A DNA stretch of 64,000 bases from Charina bottae (lineage: Eukaryota; Chordata; Lepidosauria; Squamata; Charinaidae), in the NCBI GenBank assembly GCA_023362775.1, contig JALMGJ010000002.1:33013414-33077413 (forward strand), written 5' to 3'. The position numbers were made by a program, and so were the translations under genes. The first letter of the stretch is position 1, and each line of letters starts with the position of its first letter. Positions 33,074 to 44,278 of the stretch are shown piece after piece. The notes beneath the pieces were generated by a model. That model worked only from the letters and a program-made list of their open reading frames with translations. It was not told the DNA's origin and did not search any database.

Positions 33074-33524
33074 GGAAAATCAGGAGAGTTCCCTGTTCCA
33101 ATGTATTAAGATGCTCCTATCTGCCCTGGATCACTTGCAGAGTCTGATCTATTATGTGGGTGACCCACAGAGTGTGTAGGGCTCATGTTAGTCCCAGAAT
33201 TTCACACAAAGGTGCCCCACTGCATCCAATTAATTACCTATGCTTAGCTTCACGGGCAGGGTTTGACCAGAAGAGTGTGCTGCATGAGGATCATCTATGA
33301 GCATCACCCATGAGCATCACCCATCGATTAGGTCACAGCCTCCTAGCCTCAAAAGGAGTGAACAGGACAATAGGAGAGGACACCAAGGGACACAGCAAAT
33401 GTCATGCAGTTGTGGTTCTCTGGAAACTTCTCTCAGCAGTGGGGAAAGGAGGCCCTTGCATTTAAGCACCTAACTTTTATCATTAAAAGGGACACAAACT
33501 ACCAATATTTCTCTTTCATCTTAG

Positions 33525-34361
33525 ATCAGCTATGGGGTTATCAGCCACATTCCTGAGCAAAGTCATCCTTTTCCCTTTTTCTACCGCATAAATCCAAAAG
33601 AAGAACCTCCTTACTCTGCTATTGTCAAGCTGCTCCTGCATTTCCGATGGACGTGGATTGGCCTCCTTTCTCAGGAGAATGAAAGAGGAGAAAATTTTAA
33701 AAGAACGTTCACAACTGTAGCTGTAAAAAATGGGATTTGCATTGTACTGTCAGAAACCTTCCCAGCAGCTAATAGGGATATAAAACTTGGAAAACTGTTT
33801 AGTAAAAAAAAGAGGCAAAGGCTCCTTTTTTATATAAATAGTCAAGTAAAAATTACAGTTTGTCACCTGGATTTTCAGGCCACGTTATTACTATCACGTC
33901 TAATAAACAGTACTAAAAATACTAATAATTTCATTGGGGGAAGAGTGTGGATTTCAACAACTTTGCCACTTATAAGTAAAAGAATATATTTATCCTGGGT
34001 GGATCTCCAACGTAAAAATGCTTTGTTTTCCTTCCTCACCCAGACAAAGGAAAGGACACAATATTATGATTTTAATTTGTATTACATTGCTCTCAGGCAA
34101 TATGGGAAGGCGGCATTTCAGTGTTCCTATTCAAGGCCTCTGTTGTCTAAGAAAGTTTGGGAAAGATGGACAGAAAAAGAGAAATGGGAATTCCCACCCC
34201 ATTATGTGGTTGCAAGAATCCTTTCTGAGGATGCCGCCAGTATCTCCACAGCAATTCAAGCACTGGCCTGGGTCCTCAATACTGCCTCTTCCTCCCAAAT
34301 GAGGAGGAGGAGGATGCGGGTTGGAGACCACTGGACACCCCAGATAGTACAGCCATGGCAG
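33525..34361 (+). CDS. V2R exon 3: ligand-binding domain core
   Basis: Acceptor TTTCATCTTAG at 33,514-33,524, donor CAG|GTGAGA at 34,361/34,362; 279 codons, phase 0 at both ends. Reads ISYGVISHIPEQSHPFPFFYRI, YSAIVKLLLHFRWTWIGLL (hallmark), GGRVWISTTLPL, KKVWERWTEKEKWEF and ends QIVQPWQ, the usual exon 3 terminus. I translated the entire exon and found no stop. The stretch AANRDIKLGKLFSKKKRQRLL is slightly more divergent than the rest. Confidence 0.93.
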
Positions 34362-34481
34362 GTGAGATTTCTCCTTTGAGGGTCCATGGATGCTCCCCCT
34401 TCAATTCCTCAGTGTTAAATTGGGTGTAGGGAGGGGAGAGATATTCCAAACAGCAAGTTGCCCAGTTTGTAGAATTTGAGA

Positions 34482-34521
34482 GTGAGTGAGTGAGTGAGTG
34501 AGTGAGTGAGTGAGTGAGTGA
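34482..34521. repeat. (GAGT)n microsatellite, V2R intron 3
   Basis: Nine or ten GAGT units, 120 bp after exon 3. Confidence 0.95.
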
Positions 34522-35265
34522 AAGAGAGATTATGTTCATAAATCTTCCAAACTCGAACCTTGTGTGCTGGTTTGGGATGCTGTAATGACAGAGATACCTG
34601 TCTAGTGACAAAGCGATTTTCCCCTTTTGCAAATGAAACAAGCATAAGGACGCTCCAGCCATCCTCAGCCCTCTCCCGTGATCACACATGGTGGTCTTGC
34701 CTAGTTTCCAAGACTATCAGTTAGTCGTGACTTTGGTTTCATGGCCCTAGCAGAAGAAGGTCGTAGCATGAGAAATCTTCCAGACAGCACATGAAATAAT
34801 AGGTTACTCAAGACAGGTTTCTATTGTCTTGTTTTATACAAAGAAGTCGAATGTGTACAGTTTTCTTGCATGTATATTCAGGAAAATGAGCCTGCAACAT
34901 AAGCATTTCAACTATCCTTATCCCGCGTCAGATTTGGGGGTAACTAAGAGTGCCGAAGCACCTCTGAAACAGAGAACATTCAGTGCTAAGGGTAAGTACT
35001 ATAAGGACCAGTTAGACTTGATACCCATTCAGCAAATTTTTAGGCAACCTGATGGGATTTCAGACTGTAGGGTTTCTCCTAGCTTCATTTGTACCCCTAT
35101 GATTTACCCCAGACTCCGAACAAAACAATAAGCACTGGCAAATAAGTATTTTGATTTTTAAAAAACTCCGGTAGCAGCTGGGGCTAGGTATATTGTGCAA
35201 TGTAAGTATCTCTTACAAAAGGGGATTATGGATATCTCCACTTATCTTTTAAAGCTAATACTTTA

Positions 35266-35502
35266 TTGTGCGTTTGTGCGCACGCGCCTTTGAGTCAGTT
35301 TTTGACTCCTGGCGACTTCCTGAATTGGACCCTGCATTATTTGTGGCAAGATTTTGGAAGTGGTTTGCCCTTGCCTGCTTCTCCTTCTGGGGCTGAGGGA
35401 GAGGGTCTGGCCCAAGGTCACCCAGATGGCTTTGTGTCTAAGCCAGGACTGGAACTCTGTTTCTAGCTTGATGCCTTAACCACTACACCAAACTGGCTGA
35501 TA
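35266..35502 (-). mobile_element. MIR/CORE-like tRNA-derived SINE in V2R intron 3
   Basis: Contains 'gcccaaggtcacccagatggct', the MIR-type core, followed by 'ggactggaactctg' (degenerate B box complement) and 'cttaaccactacaccaaactggct', the tRNA-related head read from the minus strand. Confidence 0.7.
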
Positions 35503-36598
35503 TAGCAACACTGTATTGCTTGGGTTCTACCTGTATCTATACCTTACATCTTGTAGCTCTTATCTAATTTTGCTATCTGGTTTTGGCTTCACCAATGCTG
35601 TTGGATTTCTATTGATGCAGAGTATGTATTGGTCCAGCTACTCTATTCCTAAACCAATGCTCCTTCTCTGTTCCCCACTGAGCTTCCTTTTCCAGAGCTC
35701 TTTCTTTGCTCCACTTCAGAGAGGGGGTGGTGGAAGGGAGAAGAAACACTCCTTGTGCACCCCAGTTGCCAGCTGCTGCCACCTCTATTTCCGGTCTGCT
35801 CTGCAAGGCTTTGGCCTCATTGAAAACTTCAGGCTTCAGCCAGGGTCCCATTCCAAGCTCTGTGGCTGAGCTTTTTCACAGCCTGGAAAGTGACCCGACA
35901 GCTGGCAGGTCTTTGGGTCTTTTCTCCTGAGTGCCAAGACCAGCCTGCCTGTTTGTCCCAATGTCTCCACTCTACAGCTTCCATGTAATCCTTCTCTCTT
36001 CACCCTCCATATCCAGCTGCTGGTTCAGTTGTATCAGCAGCTGTGCTATCCGAAGGCTGGGGGAGAACTGAAATGGGATGCTTCCGATCCCCAAAGCAAT
36101 TTACAGTTGGGTTTGCTCCCCAGACAGGAACTTTTTTAGACAGTAGGATACAGGGTATGATTTTGTGCTGTCTGTCATATATATATAGACATAGGATTTT
36201 TTTCAAAAAACTAAAGTATAGTAAATTAACAAAATCTCATGCAGTTTCTCAGGGAAACACTTGGATCTAATGAGATTCAGTTTTCTCTTGAACTTTCAGC
36301 CTTATGTGGTTTTGATCTTTGTTAAAATTATGGTGCTGAGCTATGGTTTGGTAGGACCATATAGTGATTCCTTCAAGAAAGTGGAAGACATATCTGAAAA
36401 AGATCCAGTATTCCCTGGAGAAGGAGGAAGGGGAGCTCCCCCTCAAATCCTGAATCATTCTCTTTCAGTCAGAAGTGCTGAGCTGAAGAGGTTGAATACT
36501 TCAGAGCACTTCCAATCAAGAAGAATAACCATAAAAACTGAAGAAAGGCTCAAAGGGGAATGTGGAAGCTGCACATGTGATTTTCTATGTCTTTGCAG

Positions 36599-36826
36599 CT
36601 TCATCTGCTCCTGAGAAACTTCCAGCATCACAATCTTTCCAGGGATGGGGTTTCTTTGGATGAAAATGGAGTTCCTGTGGCTGACTTTGATATCATGCAC
36701 TGGACAGTGTTTCCCAACAAGTCTGAAGGTGGCGTGATATTTGGGAGTGTAGAAAGAGGACCCTCCTCCAAAGTCAAGGTCTCCATCAATCAGAGTGCCA
36801 TCCTATGGCCAACATCATTTAACAAG
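36599..36826 (+). CDS. V2R exon 4: end of ligand-binding domain
   Basis: Acceptor TTTGCAG at 36,592-36,598; 76 codons in phase 0: LHLLLRNFQHHNLSRDG, VSLDENGVPVADFDIMHWTVF, VKVSINQSAILW..FNK. The donor is AACAAG|GTATTTATT, whose GT lies within three bases of the start of an L2 tail, giving T rather than G at intron position +5. Confidence 0.92.
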
Positions 36827-36829
36827 GTA

Positions 36830-36830
36830 T

Positions 36831-36873
<43 letters not shown>

Positions 36874-38910
36874 TATTTCTAACTTATATCACCGCCCATC
36901 TCCCCCCATTCCGGAGGGGACTCTGGGCGGTTTACACCAAGCCAGCAATTAAAACATATAAAAATTTATAAAATAGAATACATAATATAATTAAATATAT
37001 AAAATCCAAGAGGCTCTGATGTTAGGCTTTAAAGAACCCTATGGAGCAAGCCAACCCCAAGAGGAGCTATTACTCCCCCCATCCCAAGCGTGGTGGCAGA
37101 GTCAGGTCTTCAGTTGTTTCCGGAAGGTCATAAGTGTGGGGGCTAGCCTCACCTCCAGGGGCAGAATATTCCAGAGGGCGGGTGCCACTGCTGAGAAAGC
37201 CCGCCTCCTGGATCCCGTCAGATGGAATTCTCTTATAGACGGGGTCCGAAGTAAGCCCTCTCTGCATAGCCGGGTGGAACGGGTCGATGTTCTGGGGATG
37301 AGGCGGTCCTTTAGGTAACCTGGTCCCATGCCATGTAGGGCTTTAAAGGTGACAACCAACACCTTGAATTGGACCCGGAAGCAAACCGGTAACCAATGCA
37401 GCTCGCGCAGCGGAGGTGTCACATGTGCCGACCTTGGGGCACCCATAACTGCACGCGCAGCCGCATTCTGGACCAGTTGAAGCTTCCGGATACGCTTCAA
37501 GGGTAGCCCCATGTAGAGCGCATTGCAATAGTCTATGTGGGAGATGACCAGGGCATGAGTGACTGTACGGAGGGCCTCCCGATCCAGGAAAGGGCGTAGC
37601 TGGCGCACAACTCGAAGTTGTACAAATGCCCTTCTGGCCACGGCTGCCACCTGCTCTTCAAGCAGGAGTCGTGAGTCCAGAAGGACACCCAGGTTCCGCA
37701 CTTTGTCTGAACGGGGTAGTGCCACCCCGTCCAGATCTAAAGATGACAACTCCCTGGATCTGGAGGCACCATCAATCCACAGCCACTCCGTCTTACCAGG
37801 GTTCAGCTGAAGCCTGTTGTTCCCCATCCAGGCCCCCACAGCCTTCAGACACTGAGAAAGGGCAGCCACTGCATCACTTAACTCACCCGGGATGGAGATA
37901 TATAATTGAGTATCATCAGCATATTGATGATACCTCATCCCGTGTTGGTGGATGATCTCACCCAGCGGTTTCATGTAGATATTAAATAGGAGAGGGGAGA
38001 GAACCGAACCCTGTGGCACCCCACAAAGTAGGGGCCGAGGGTCGGACCTCTCATCTCCTATAACCACCGATTGGGATCGGCCCTGGAGGAAGGAGTTGAA
38101 CCAGCGTAAAACCACGCCACCAATCCCCAACCCCCTAAGCCATCCCAAAAGGATACCATGGTCGATGGTATCGAAAGCCGCTGAGAGGTCAAGAAGGGCT
38201 AGGATGGATGCACTGCCGCCATCCCGTGCCCGCCAGAGATCATCAGTAAGTGCGACCAATGCAGTTTCTACCCCATATCCCGGTCTGAATCCTGACTGAA
38301 AGGGGTCTAGATAATCCGTATCATCCAGAATCCTCTGGAGCTGTAATGCCACCACTTTCTCAACCACCTTCCCCAAAAAGGGGAGATGGGAGACAGGACG
38401 AAAATTATCCAACACTGTAGGGTCCAGCGATGGCTTCTTGAGGAGGGGGTGCACCAGCGCCTCCTTAAAGGCCGCCGGAAACACTCCCTCTCCCAAGGAT
38501 GCAAGAACCATCGCATGGACCCAGCCACATGTCACCTCACTGGCTGCTTTCACCAGCCAGGAGGGGCATGGGTCAAGATGACAAGTAGTGGCCCTTACAG
38601 TCCGGAGGATCCTGTCCACTTCCTCAGGTCCAACAGGATCAAACTGTTCCCAGATAACCGGGCACAGACGCTCCCTCGGCATCTCCCCAGACCATGTGTC
38701 ACGCTTGGAGTCTAACTTAGAACGAATCCGAGCGATTTTATCCATCGGATGCTCTGCAAATTCCTCCGCACGGCCCTGCAGGTGGGTCACTGGGCCCACC
38801 TTACCTAGGAGAGATCAAGTAATCCTAAACAGGGCCGTCGGGCGGCATTCTGCGGACGCAATAAGAGCGGAGAAATATTGACGTTTCGCCGCTCTTACCG
38901 CCACAAGGTA
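36830..38910 (-). mobile_element. L2-clade LINE in V2R intron 4
   Basis: The antisense tail (ATTT)n at 36,830-36,873 and the conserved tail 'ggggactctgggcggttta' precede a long RT gene on the minus strand. The 5' end is truncated at about 38,910, within the linker between endonuclease and RT. ACAAGGTA occurs at both edges (36,822-36,829 and 38,903-38,910), a possible 8-bp target duplication covering the exon 4 splice donor. Confidence 0.88.
37102..38799 (-). CDS. L2 reverse transcriptase, open 565-codon frame
   Basis: An uninterrupted minus-strand frame covering all RT: VDRILRTVRATTCHLDPCPSWL, LLKKPSLDPTVLDNFRPVSHL, LLDLSAAFDTIDHGILLGWL, CGVPQGSVLSPLLFNIYMKPL, the catalytic YHQYADDTQLYISI, WMGNNRLQLNPGKTEWLW, then the thumb and C-terminus (ARAVMGAPRSAHVTPPLREL; AFSAVAPALWNILPLEVR). 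The endonuclease is lost by 5' truncation, so it cannot move on its own. Lack of stops in 565 codons points to a young insertion. Confidence 0.9.
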   Translation of the reverse strand: MGPVTHLQGRAEEFAEHPMDKIARIRSKLDSKRDTWSGEMPRERLCPVIWEQFDPVGPEEVDRILRTVRATTCHLDPCPSWLVKAASEVTCGWVHAMVLASLGEGVFPAAFKEALVHPLLKKPSLDPTVLDNFRPVSHLPFLGKVVEKVVALQLQRILDDTDYLDPFQSGFRPGYGVETALVALTDDLWRARDGGSASILALLDLSAAFDTIDHGILLGWLRGLGIGGVVLRWFNSFLQGRSQSVVIGDERSDPRPLLCGVPQGSVLSPLLFNIYMKPLGEIIHQHGMRYHQYADDTQLYISIPGELSDAVAALSQCLKAVGAWMGNNRLQLNPGKTEWLWIDGASRSRELSSLDLDGVALPRSDKVRNLGVLLDSRLLLEEQVAAVARRAFVQLRVVRQLRPFLDREALRTVTHALVISHIDYCNALYMGLPLKRIRKLQLVQNAAARAVMGAPRSAHVTPPLRELHWLPVCFRVQFKVLVVTFKALHGMGPGYLKDRLIPRTSTRSTRLCREGLLRTPSIREFHLTGSRRRAFSAVAPALWNILPLEVRLAPTLMTFRKQLKT

Positions 38911-39615
38911 GGCATCAGGTAGCTGATGTTGCTTGGGTTTTGGTCTTCTATTCAACTTCCTATATGCAAACTTTTCTGCTCAGAAAGAATTCTCTGGAAC
39001 CTGCTATATCACCAATTGTGTTGGGGCCTTTACACTCTACATTGTTAAACTGGAATACAATACCATAATTAATCACCTATCAAATAATCTTATTTTCAAT
39101 AAGAGAAAACCCAGAAATTCAAGGGAGCAACCCACTGAATTCCATGAGAGAAAGATGTCAAGTTGAGAATGTGGTGGGGCAGATGAGGGCAGTTATAAAA
39201 TGGAATTTCTTTCAAACAATGTTCAGCTATAGGAGAGGAATATAGGGAGAGAAAAATACAAGATATAGCATTCCAATACATGCACTAAGGAGCAACACCT
39301 TTTGCAATGGAACCACTTTCCTTCGGAATGGAGAGTAAGACCAAGGGGATGCTTCTGGATTGATTACAGAGATTTATGGAGATAGAAAGTTGCTTTCCAT
39401 TTGCTGCTTCTGCACAGAGTCCTTTTCCATAAAGGTCGATGTTAGATGGTACCTTTAACAAAGGAAGCAATAGGGGATACCCAGCAGTAACTGTTCTGCC
39501 ACTACTCCTTGGTTGAGTTTGTTCAATGTTCTCCTTGGCTTCCTGAAACCAGTTCATTGAAATAAACCCCTCTAATTCTTATGTGGCCCTGGCTGTTCTT
39601 TATCTGCATGTTTAG

Positions 39616-39742
39616 ATGGTGCCTTCTTCTAGATGTACAGAAAGTTGTTCCCCAGGATATGCCAAGCTCATGAGAGACGGAGCACCAGTTTGCTGCTATG
39701 ACTGTTCTCTGTGTATGGAAGGAACAATCTCTGTGCAAGAAG
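39616..39742 (+). CDS. V2R exon 5: nine-cysteine region
   Basis: Acceptor GTTTAG at 39,610-39,615, donor GAAG|GTAGGT. Codes [40 protein letters not shown], the cysteine-rich linker that couples ligand binding to the helices. 127 bp, one codon longer than the common 124-bp form; ends in phase 1. Confidence 0.93.
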
Positions 39743-39808
39743 GTAGGTGCCTCTGGAGAAAAGAGAGAAATGGAGGATGCAATCAAAATTCATTCATGCT
39801 TTTCTGGG

Positions 39809-40214
39809 TGTCAGGATCTCTTTAAGAATCCTGCCATTATTGAGAGTGGGTTCTTCGTAGATAAGTGTCAGCCAGAGACAGCGCGCCAAAGAGGAAGGGG
39901 GAGTGCATTCCAATCACAATGCCAGACTGTTCACGCCGGACCGTCACAGCTTGTTTGTACTGAATTAAGGTCGCACACCTGCACGGCCAGGAGGGGCATG
40001 CTGAGGAGTGGGAAAAGGAGATGGACATTAACTCATGGTTGGAGCAGGCTGGCACTTGAGGGGGAAGAAGTCAAAATTCAATTATTTGGCGGGAACTGTC
40101 ATTCAGATCTTAACCTATGTCTTGACTTACATGTAACCTTAATACACCTTTACTATCATGCAATACTTTGCATGGAGAAGTGTTTATTGGGACAGTGATG
40201 TTAAGAACATTACA
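39809..40214 (+). repeat. Solo LTR in V2R intron 5, Gypsy-B-related
   Basis: Begins TGTCAGGATCTC and ends TTAAGAACATTACA, with 5-bp duplication CTGGG at 39,804-39,808 and 40,215-40,219. Start ('aatcctgccatt') and end ('catggagaagtgtttattggg') match the Gypsy-B LTR, with substantial divergence between. The full element is gone; one 406-bp LTR remains. Confidence 0.9.
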
Positions 40215-40219
40215 CTGGG

Positions 40220-40992
40220 CAACATTTGTTAAAGGTGTTTTCTTCCCTGCTAGTTGTAGACCTAATGACCAGCTTCTTTTTTTCATAATTCCACAAAGCA
40301 AGAGAAATTGAATTTCTTGAAGGGGTCCACAAACTTCTCAACGATTGGGTACTATCACCCAGTGTTGCATGATGATGTGGCCATTAACATAAATAATGAA
40401 AAGTAGCTGAAATCTCTTGAGTTGTTGTCTTCTTGCCTGGTTTCAGGAAAGAAGACAAGTCTTGTGAGAGCTGATGATCTCATTGCTCTTCAGCCTTTAA
40501 AACAAGTCATGATTATTTATTATTAATGTTGGGTCCTATGAATATCTCTGGGCAGAAATATTGAATCATTCCTTGGACATTTGACCATAATTGTGATCTC
40601 CCTGGGGGACAACTGAGCTCCAGCATAGGTTCTTTTCTAGCCACAGGCCAGATGTGGTGTGCTAAGACCCACACTCCATAATGAAGATGAAGACAAAATC
40701 TCTATTCGACATGAATGACTCAACTTAATACAATTTCAGCCCACACATTCAAAAACTTTCTTCCACTTGCTGGAACAATCAAGCAAGGCAACTTAATATA
40801 AGATCCCAAACAGCATCCCTTGCCTCTATCAAATAGGCAAGGCAACAAGGCAACAACTACATCCCAACAGCAATTAAGTTATTTAAAACCAAAATTTCTA
40901 GATTTGTGCCCACCTGATGCCTCTGATTTAAGTTGCATTTTTCATGATCTTACAGCTGGAGAACCAAATACATTCTACAAATGTTTTTTCAG
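40220..40992. other. Remainder of V2R intron 5
   Basis: No repeat or coding signal recognised apart from the exon 6 acceptor with its T-rich tract (TGTTTTTTCAG) at 40,982-40,992. Confidence 0.5.
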
Positions 40993-41903
40993 ATGCAGCC
41001 CATTGTAGCAAGTGTCCAGATGACCAGCATTCCAATAAGAAGCGAGATCGGTGTGTACCCAAAGTTATAACATTTTTGTCCTTTCAAGAAACATTGGGTC
41101 TCATCCTGGCTCTCTTTGCACTTACTTTGACCCTCACCACTGCCTTTGTTCTGGGAATCTTCATTAAATACCGAGAAACACCCATTGTCAAAGCCAATAA
41201 CCAGGACCTCACCTACATTCTCCTGGTCTCCCTCCTGCTTTCTTTCTTGACCTCCCTTCTATTCATTGGTCATCCCAAGAAAGTGACCTGTTTTCTTCGA
41301 CAAACCACTTTCAGTGTTGTTTTCTCAGTTGCTGTGTCTTCCTTGCTGGCCAAGACTGTCATGGTGGTGGTGGCCTTCCTGGCCACAAAGCCAGGCAGCA
41401 GGATGAGGAAATGGCTGGGGAAGACTCTCGCCACCTCCATTGTCTTATCCTCCTCTGGTATTCAAGTGGGCATCTGTATCATATGGCTGGGAATCTCTCC
41501 CCCATTCCCAGATTCCGACCTGCATTCCCAACCAGGACACATCCTGCTGCAATGTAATGAAGGCTCAGTCACCATGTTCTACACCGCCCTTGGCTATATG
41601 GGCTTTCTGGCTGCTATCTGCTTCTTGGTGGCTTTCCTGTCCTGAAAGCTGCCAGGGAGCTTCAATGAAGCCAAGTGGATCACCTTCAGCATGTTGGTTT
41701 TCTGTAGTGTTTGGGTCTCCTTCGTCCCCACCTACCTGAGCACCAAAGGAAAATTCATGGTGGCTGTGCAGATCTTCCCTATCCTGGCCTCCAGCCTGGG
41801 CTTACTGGGCTGCATCTTTGTCCCGAAATGTTACATCATTGTTCTAAGACCTGACATGAACACCAAGGAGCATCTAATGATGAAAAACAGTGAAGGGTTC
41901 TGA
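40993..41903 (+). CDS. V2R exon 6: seven-helix domain, with in-frame TGA
   Basis: Opens with a split Asp codon, [20 protein letters not shown], then TM1 ([19 protein letters not shown]), loop [19 protein letters not shown]2-TM3, [34 protein letters not shown] (loop 2), TM4, and TM5 ([20 protein letters not shown]). TGA at 41,643-41,645 precedes [19 protein letters not shown] (loop 3/TM6), [18 protein letters not shown] (TM7) and the tail, ending TGA at 41,901-41,903. Family members have Ala-Arg-Lys where this has Ser-stop-Lys. Confidence 0.94.
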
Positions 41904-42434
41904 TTTTGGTGTCTACTATTTCTATAGTTTACTCAGTTAAAAACATACTTAGGAAGCACATATGTCTTCTTACAAATCTTTTTTCCAGCCATTTGAGCTT
42001 TGAATTATGGTTGAACATTGAAACCAATGTATCAACAGATCTTCTTTTATATAATTATCCCAATACGAAGTTAAGTAGATTGTGAATGATAGGTAGTAGT
42101 TGGCAGCAATGAAGATGGGGGCAAGGAAGCCTGGACAACTGGTTAGTGGCTTTGTGGCTAGGGTCAGATTTCTAGAGTAATAGGCAGAGGAAGATATGAT
42201 GATAGGAGCTGAGCAGACTGTTTCAGAAGGGGGCCAGAAATTTAATCTGAATTCCCACTTCTGGCTTCACTTCCCCTAAGCAGACCCTTTTGAAAGTCAG
42301 ATACAGGATCTGCAAGATCCAGATGCCCCTCTGTTAAGAGATGAACTATGTGGAATTCACTACTCCTGTTACAGATGACTCAATCTTCATTTTCTCTGCA
42401 GCTGCCTTCTCTAAGGAAAAAAATATGACCCTAT
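41904..42434. other. 3' flank of V2R, nothing recognised
   Basis: About 530 bp up to the Bov-B3 target duplication. I found no clear AATAAA, coding or repeat signal. Confidence 0.5.
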
Positions 42435-42460
42435 TTCTAACTGGTTGTTGTTTTTGTTCT

Positions 42461-44278
42461 TTATTCGTTCAGTCGCTTCTGACTCTTTGTGATTTCATGG
42501 ACCAGCCCACGCCAGAGCTTCCTGTCAGCCATCACCATCCCCAGCTCCCCCACGGTCGAGTCCATCACTTTCCCTAGCATCAGCATCTTCTCCAGGGTAT
42601 CCTGTCTTCTCATTATGTGGCCAAAGTACTTCAGTTTTGCCTTTAATATTCCCTCAAGTGAGCAGTCTGGCTTTATTCCCGGGAGTATGGACCGGTTTGG
42701 TCTTCTTGCAGTCCAAGGCACTCTCAGAATTTTCCTCCAACACTACAGTTCAAAAGCATCTATCTTCCCTCGCTCAGCCTTCCTCATGGTCCAGATCTCG
42801 CAGCCATAGGTTACTATGGGGAATACCATTGCTTTAACTATGTGGATCTTTGTTGTGTGATGTCTCTCCTCTTAACAATTTTATAAAGATTTGTCACTGT
42901 TCTCCTCCCAAGAAGTTGACGTCTTCTGATTTACTGGCTGCAGTCAGTGTCTGCAGTAATCTTTGCACCTAGAAATATAAAGTCTGTCACTGCCTCCACT
43001 TTTTCTCCCTCTATTTGTCAGTTATCAATCAAGCTCGTTGCCATAATCTTGGTTTTTTGAGGTTTTACTGCAACCCAGCTTTTGCACTTTCTTCTTTCAC
43101 CTTCATCATTAGGCTCCTCAGCTCCTCCTCACTTTCAGCCATCAAAGTGATATCATCTGCATATCTGAGATTGTTAATGTTTCTTCCAGCGATTTTAACT
43201 CCAGCCTTGGATTCATCAAGCTCAGCATGCCGCATGATGTGTTCTGCGTACAGGTTGAATAGGTAGGGTGAGAGTATACAACCCTGCCATACGCCTTTCC
43301 CAATCTTAAACCAGACCATTTTTCTGTGATCTGTTCTTACCGTTGCTACTTGGTCCTTATACAGATTTCTCAGGGGGCAGACAAGATGACTTGGTATCCC
43401 CATACCACCAAGAACTTGCCACAATTTGTTATGATCCAGACAGTCAAAGGCTTTAGAATAGTCAATAAAACAAAAATAGATGTTTTTCTGAAACTCCCTG
43501 GCTTTCTCCATTATCCAGCGGATATTGGCAATTTGGTCTCTAGTTCCTCTGCCTTTTCTAAACCCAGCTTGTACATCTGGCAATTCTCGGTCCATGAATT
43601 GCTGGAGTCTACCTTGCAGGATCTTGAGCATAACCTTACTGGCATGTAAAATAAGAGCCACTGTTCAATAGTTTGAACATTCTTTAGTGCATCCCTTTTT
43701 TGGTATGGGGATATAACTTTATTTTTTCCAATCTGATGGCCATTCTTGTGTTTCCCAAATTTGCTGGCATATGGCATGCATCACTTTGACAGCATCATCT
43801 TGCAAGATTTTAAACAGTTCAGCTAGGATACTGTCGTCTCCTGCTGCCTTGTTATTAGCAATGCTTCTTAAGGCCCATTCAACCTCACTCTTCAGAATGT
43901 CTGCCTCTAACTCACTGACCACACCGCCAAAGCTATCCCTGATATTATTATCCTTCCTATGCAGATCTTCCGTATATTCTTGCCACCTTCTTTCACTTCC
44001 ACACATAGGTTGCTTAAAAATAATTCCTTATCTCTTCTGGCTAACCTCTAGAATTTTGCATTTAATTGGGCATATCTCCCCTTATCACTGTTGCCTTTTG
44101 CTTTCCTTCTTTCTTGGGCTACTTCCAGTGTCTCAGCAGACAGCCATCTTGCCTTCTTGGTTTTCTTTTTCTTTGGGACGTCTTCTGTTGCCACCTCCTG
44201 AACAATGTTGCGAACTTCTGTCCATAGTTCTTCCAGGACCCTATCTACTAAATCTAGTCCCTTAAATCTATTCCTCAC
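42461..44278 (-). pseudogene. Bov-B3 reverse transcriptase and linker, broken
   Basis: Blocks on the minus strand: 44,278-44,048 (RNRFKGLDLVDRVLEELWTEV), 44,006-43,719 (RRWQEYTEDLHRKDNN; FKILQDDAVKVMHAI), 43,661-43,065 (FRKGRGTRDQIANIRWIMEK, IDYSKAFDCLDHNKLW, LRYADDITLMAESEEEL) and 42,721-42,461 (LKYFGHIMRRQDTLEKMLML). Frames change between blocks. The YADD motif is intact. Confidence 0.88.

Larger units (their letters stand above)
30337..41903 (+). pseudogene. Vomeronasal type-2 receptor (V2R), six exons, one premature stop
   Basis: Class C GPCR of the vomeronasal organ that senses peptide or protein cues. The six-exon plan of the family is present with consensus splice sites and compatible phases: exon lengths 215, 289, 837, 228, 127 and 911 bp, about 868 codons. 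Domains: signal peptide (residues about 1-20), extracellular ligand-binding Venus flytrap (exons 2-4), nine-cysteine region (exon 5 and start of exon 6), seven-helix domain (exon 6). The only lesion I found is TGA at 41,643-41,645 (codon 783), where the family has Arg in the loop between TM5 and TM6; downstream coding stays open to the normal stop. This would remove TM6, TM7 and the tail. It may be a recent or polymorphic pseudogene; a sequencing error is possible. Confidence 0.95.

Noticed and set aside
34829..35131. A 100-codon frame in V2R intron 3 (MFYTKKSNVYSFLACIF...)
   Set aside because: No recognisable family, no splice or start context, and length is within chance expectation for AT-rich intron.
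41643..41645. Functional readthrough or recoding (e.g. selenocysteine) at the V2R TGA
   Set aside because: Family members have Arg here, a CpG transition explains TGA, and I see no SECIS-like evidence; retained only as a pseudogene-type lesion.
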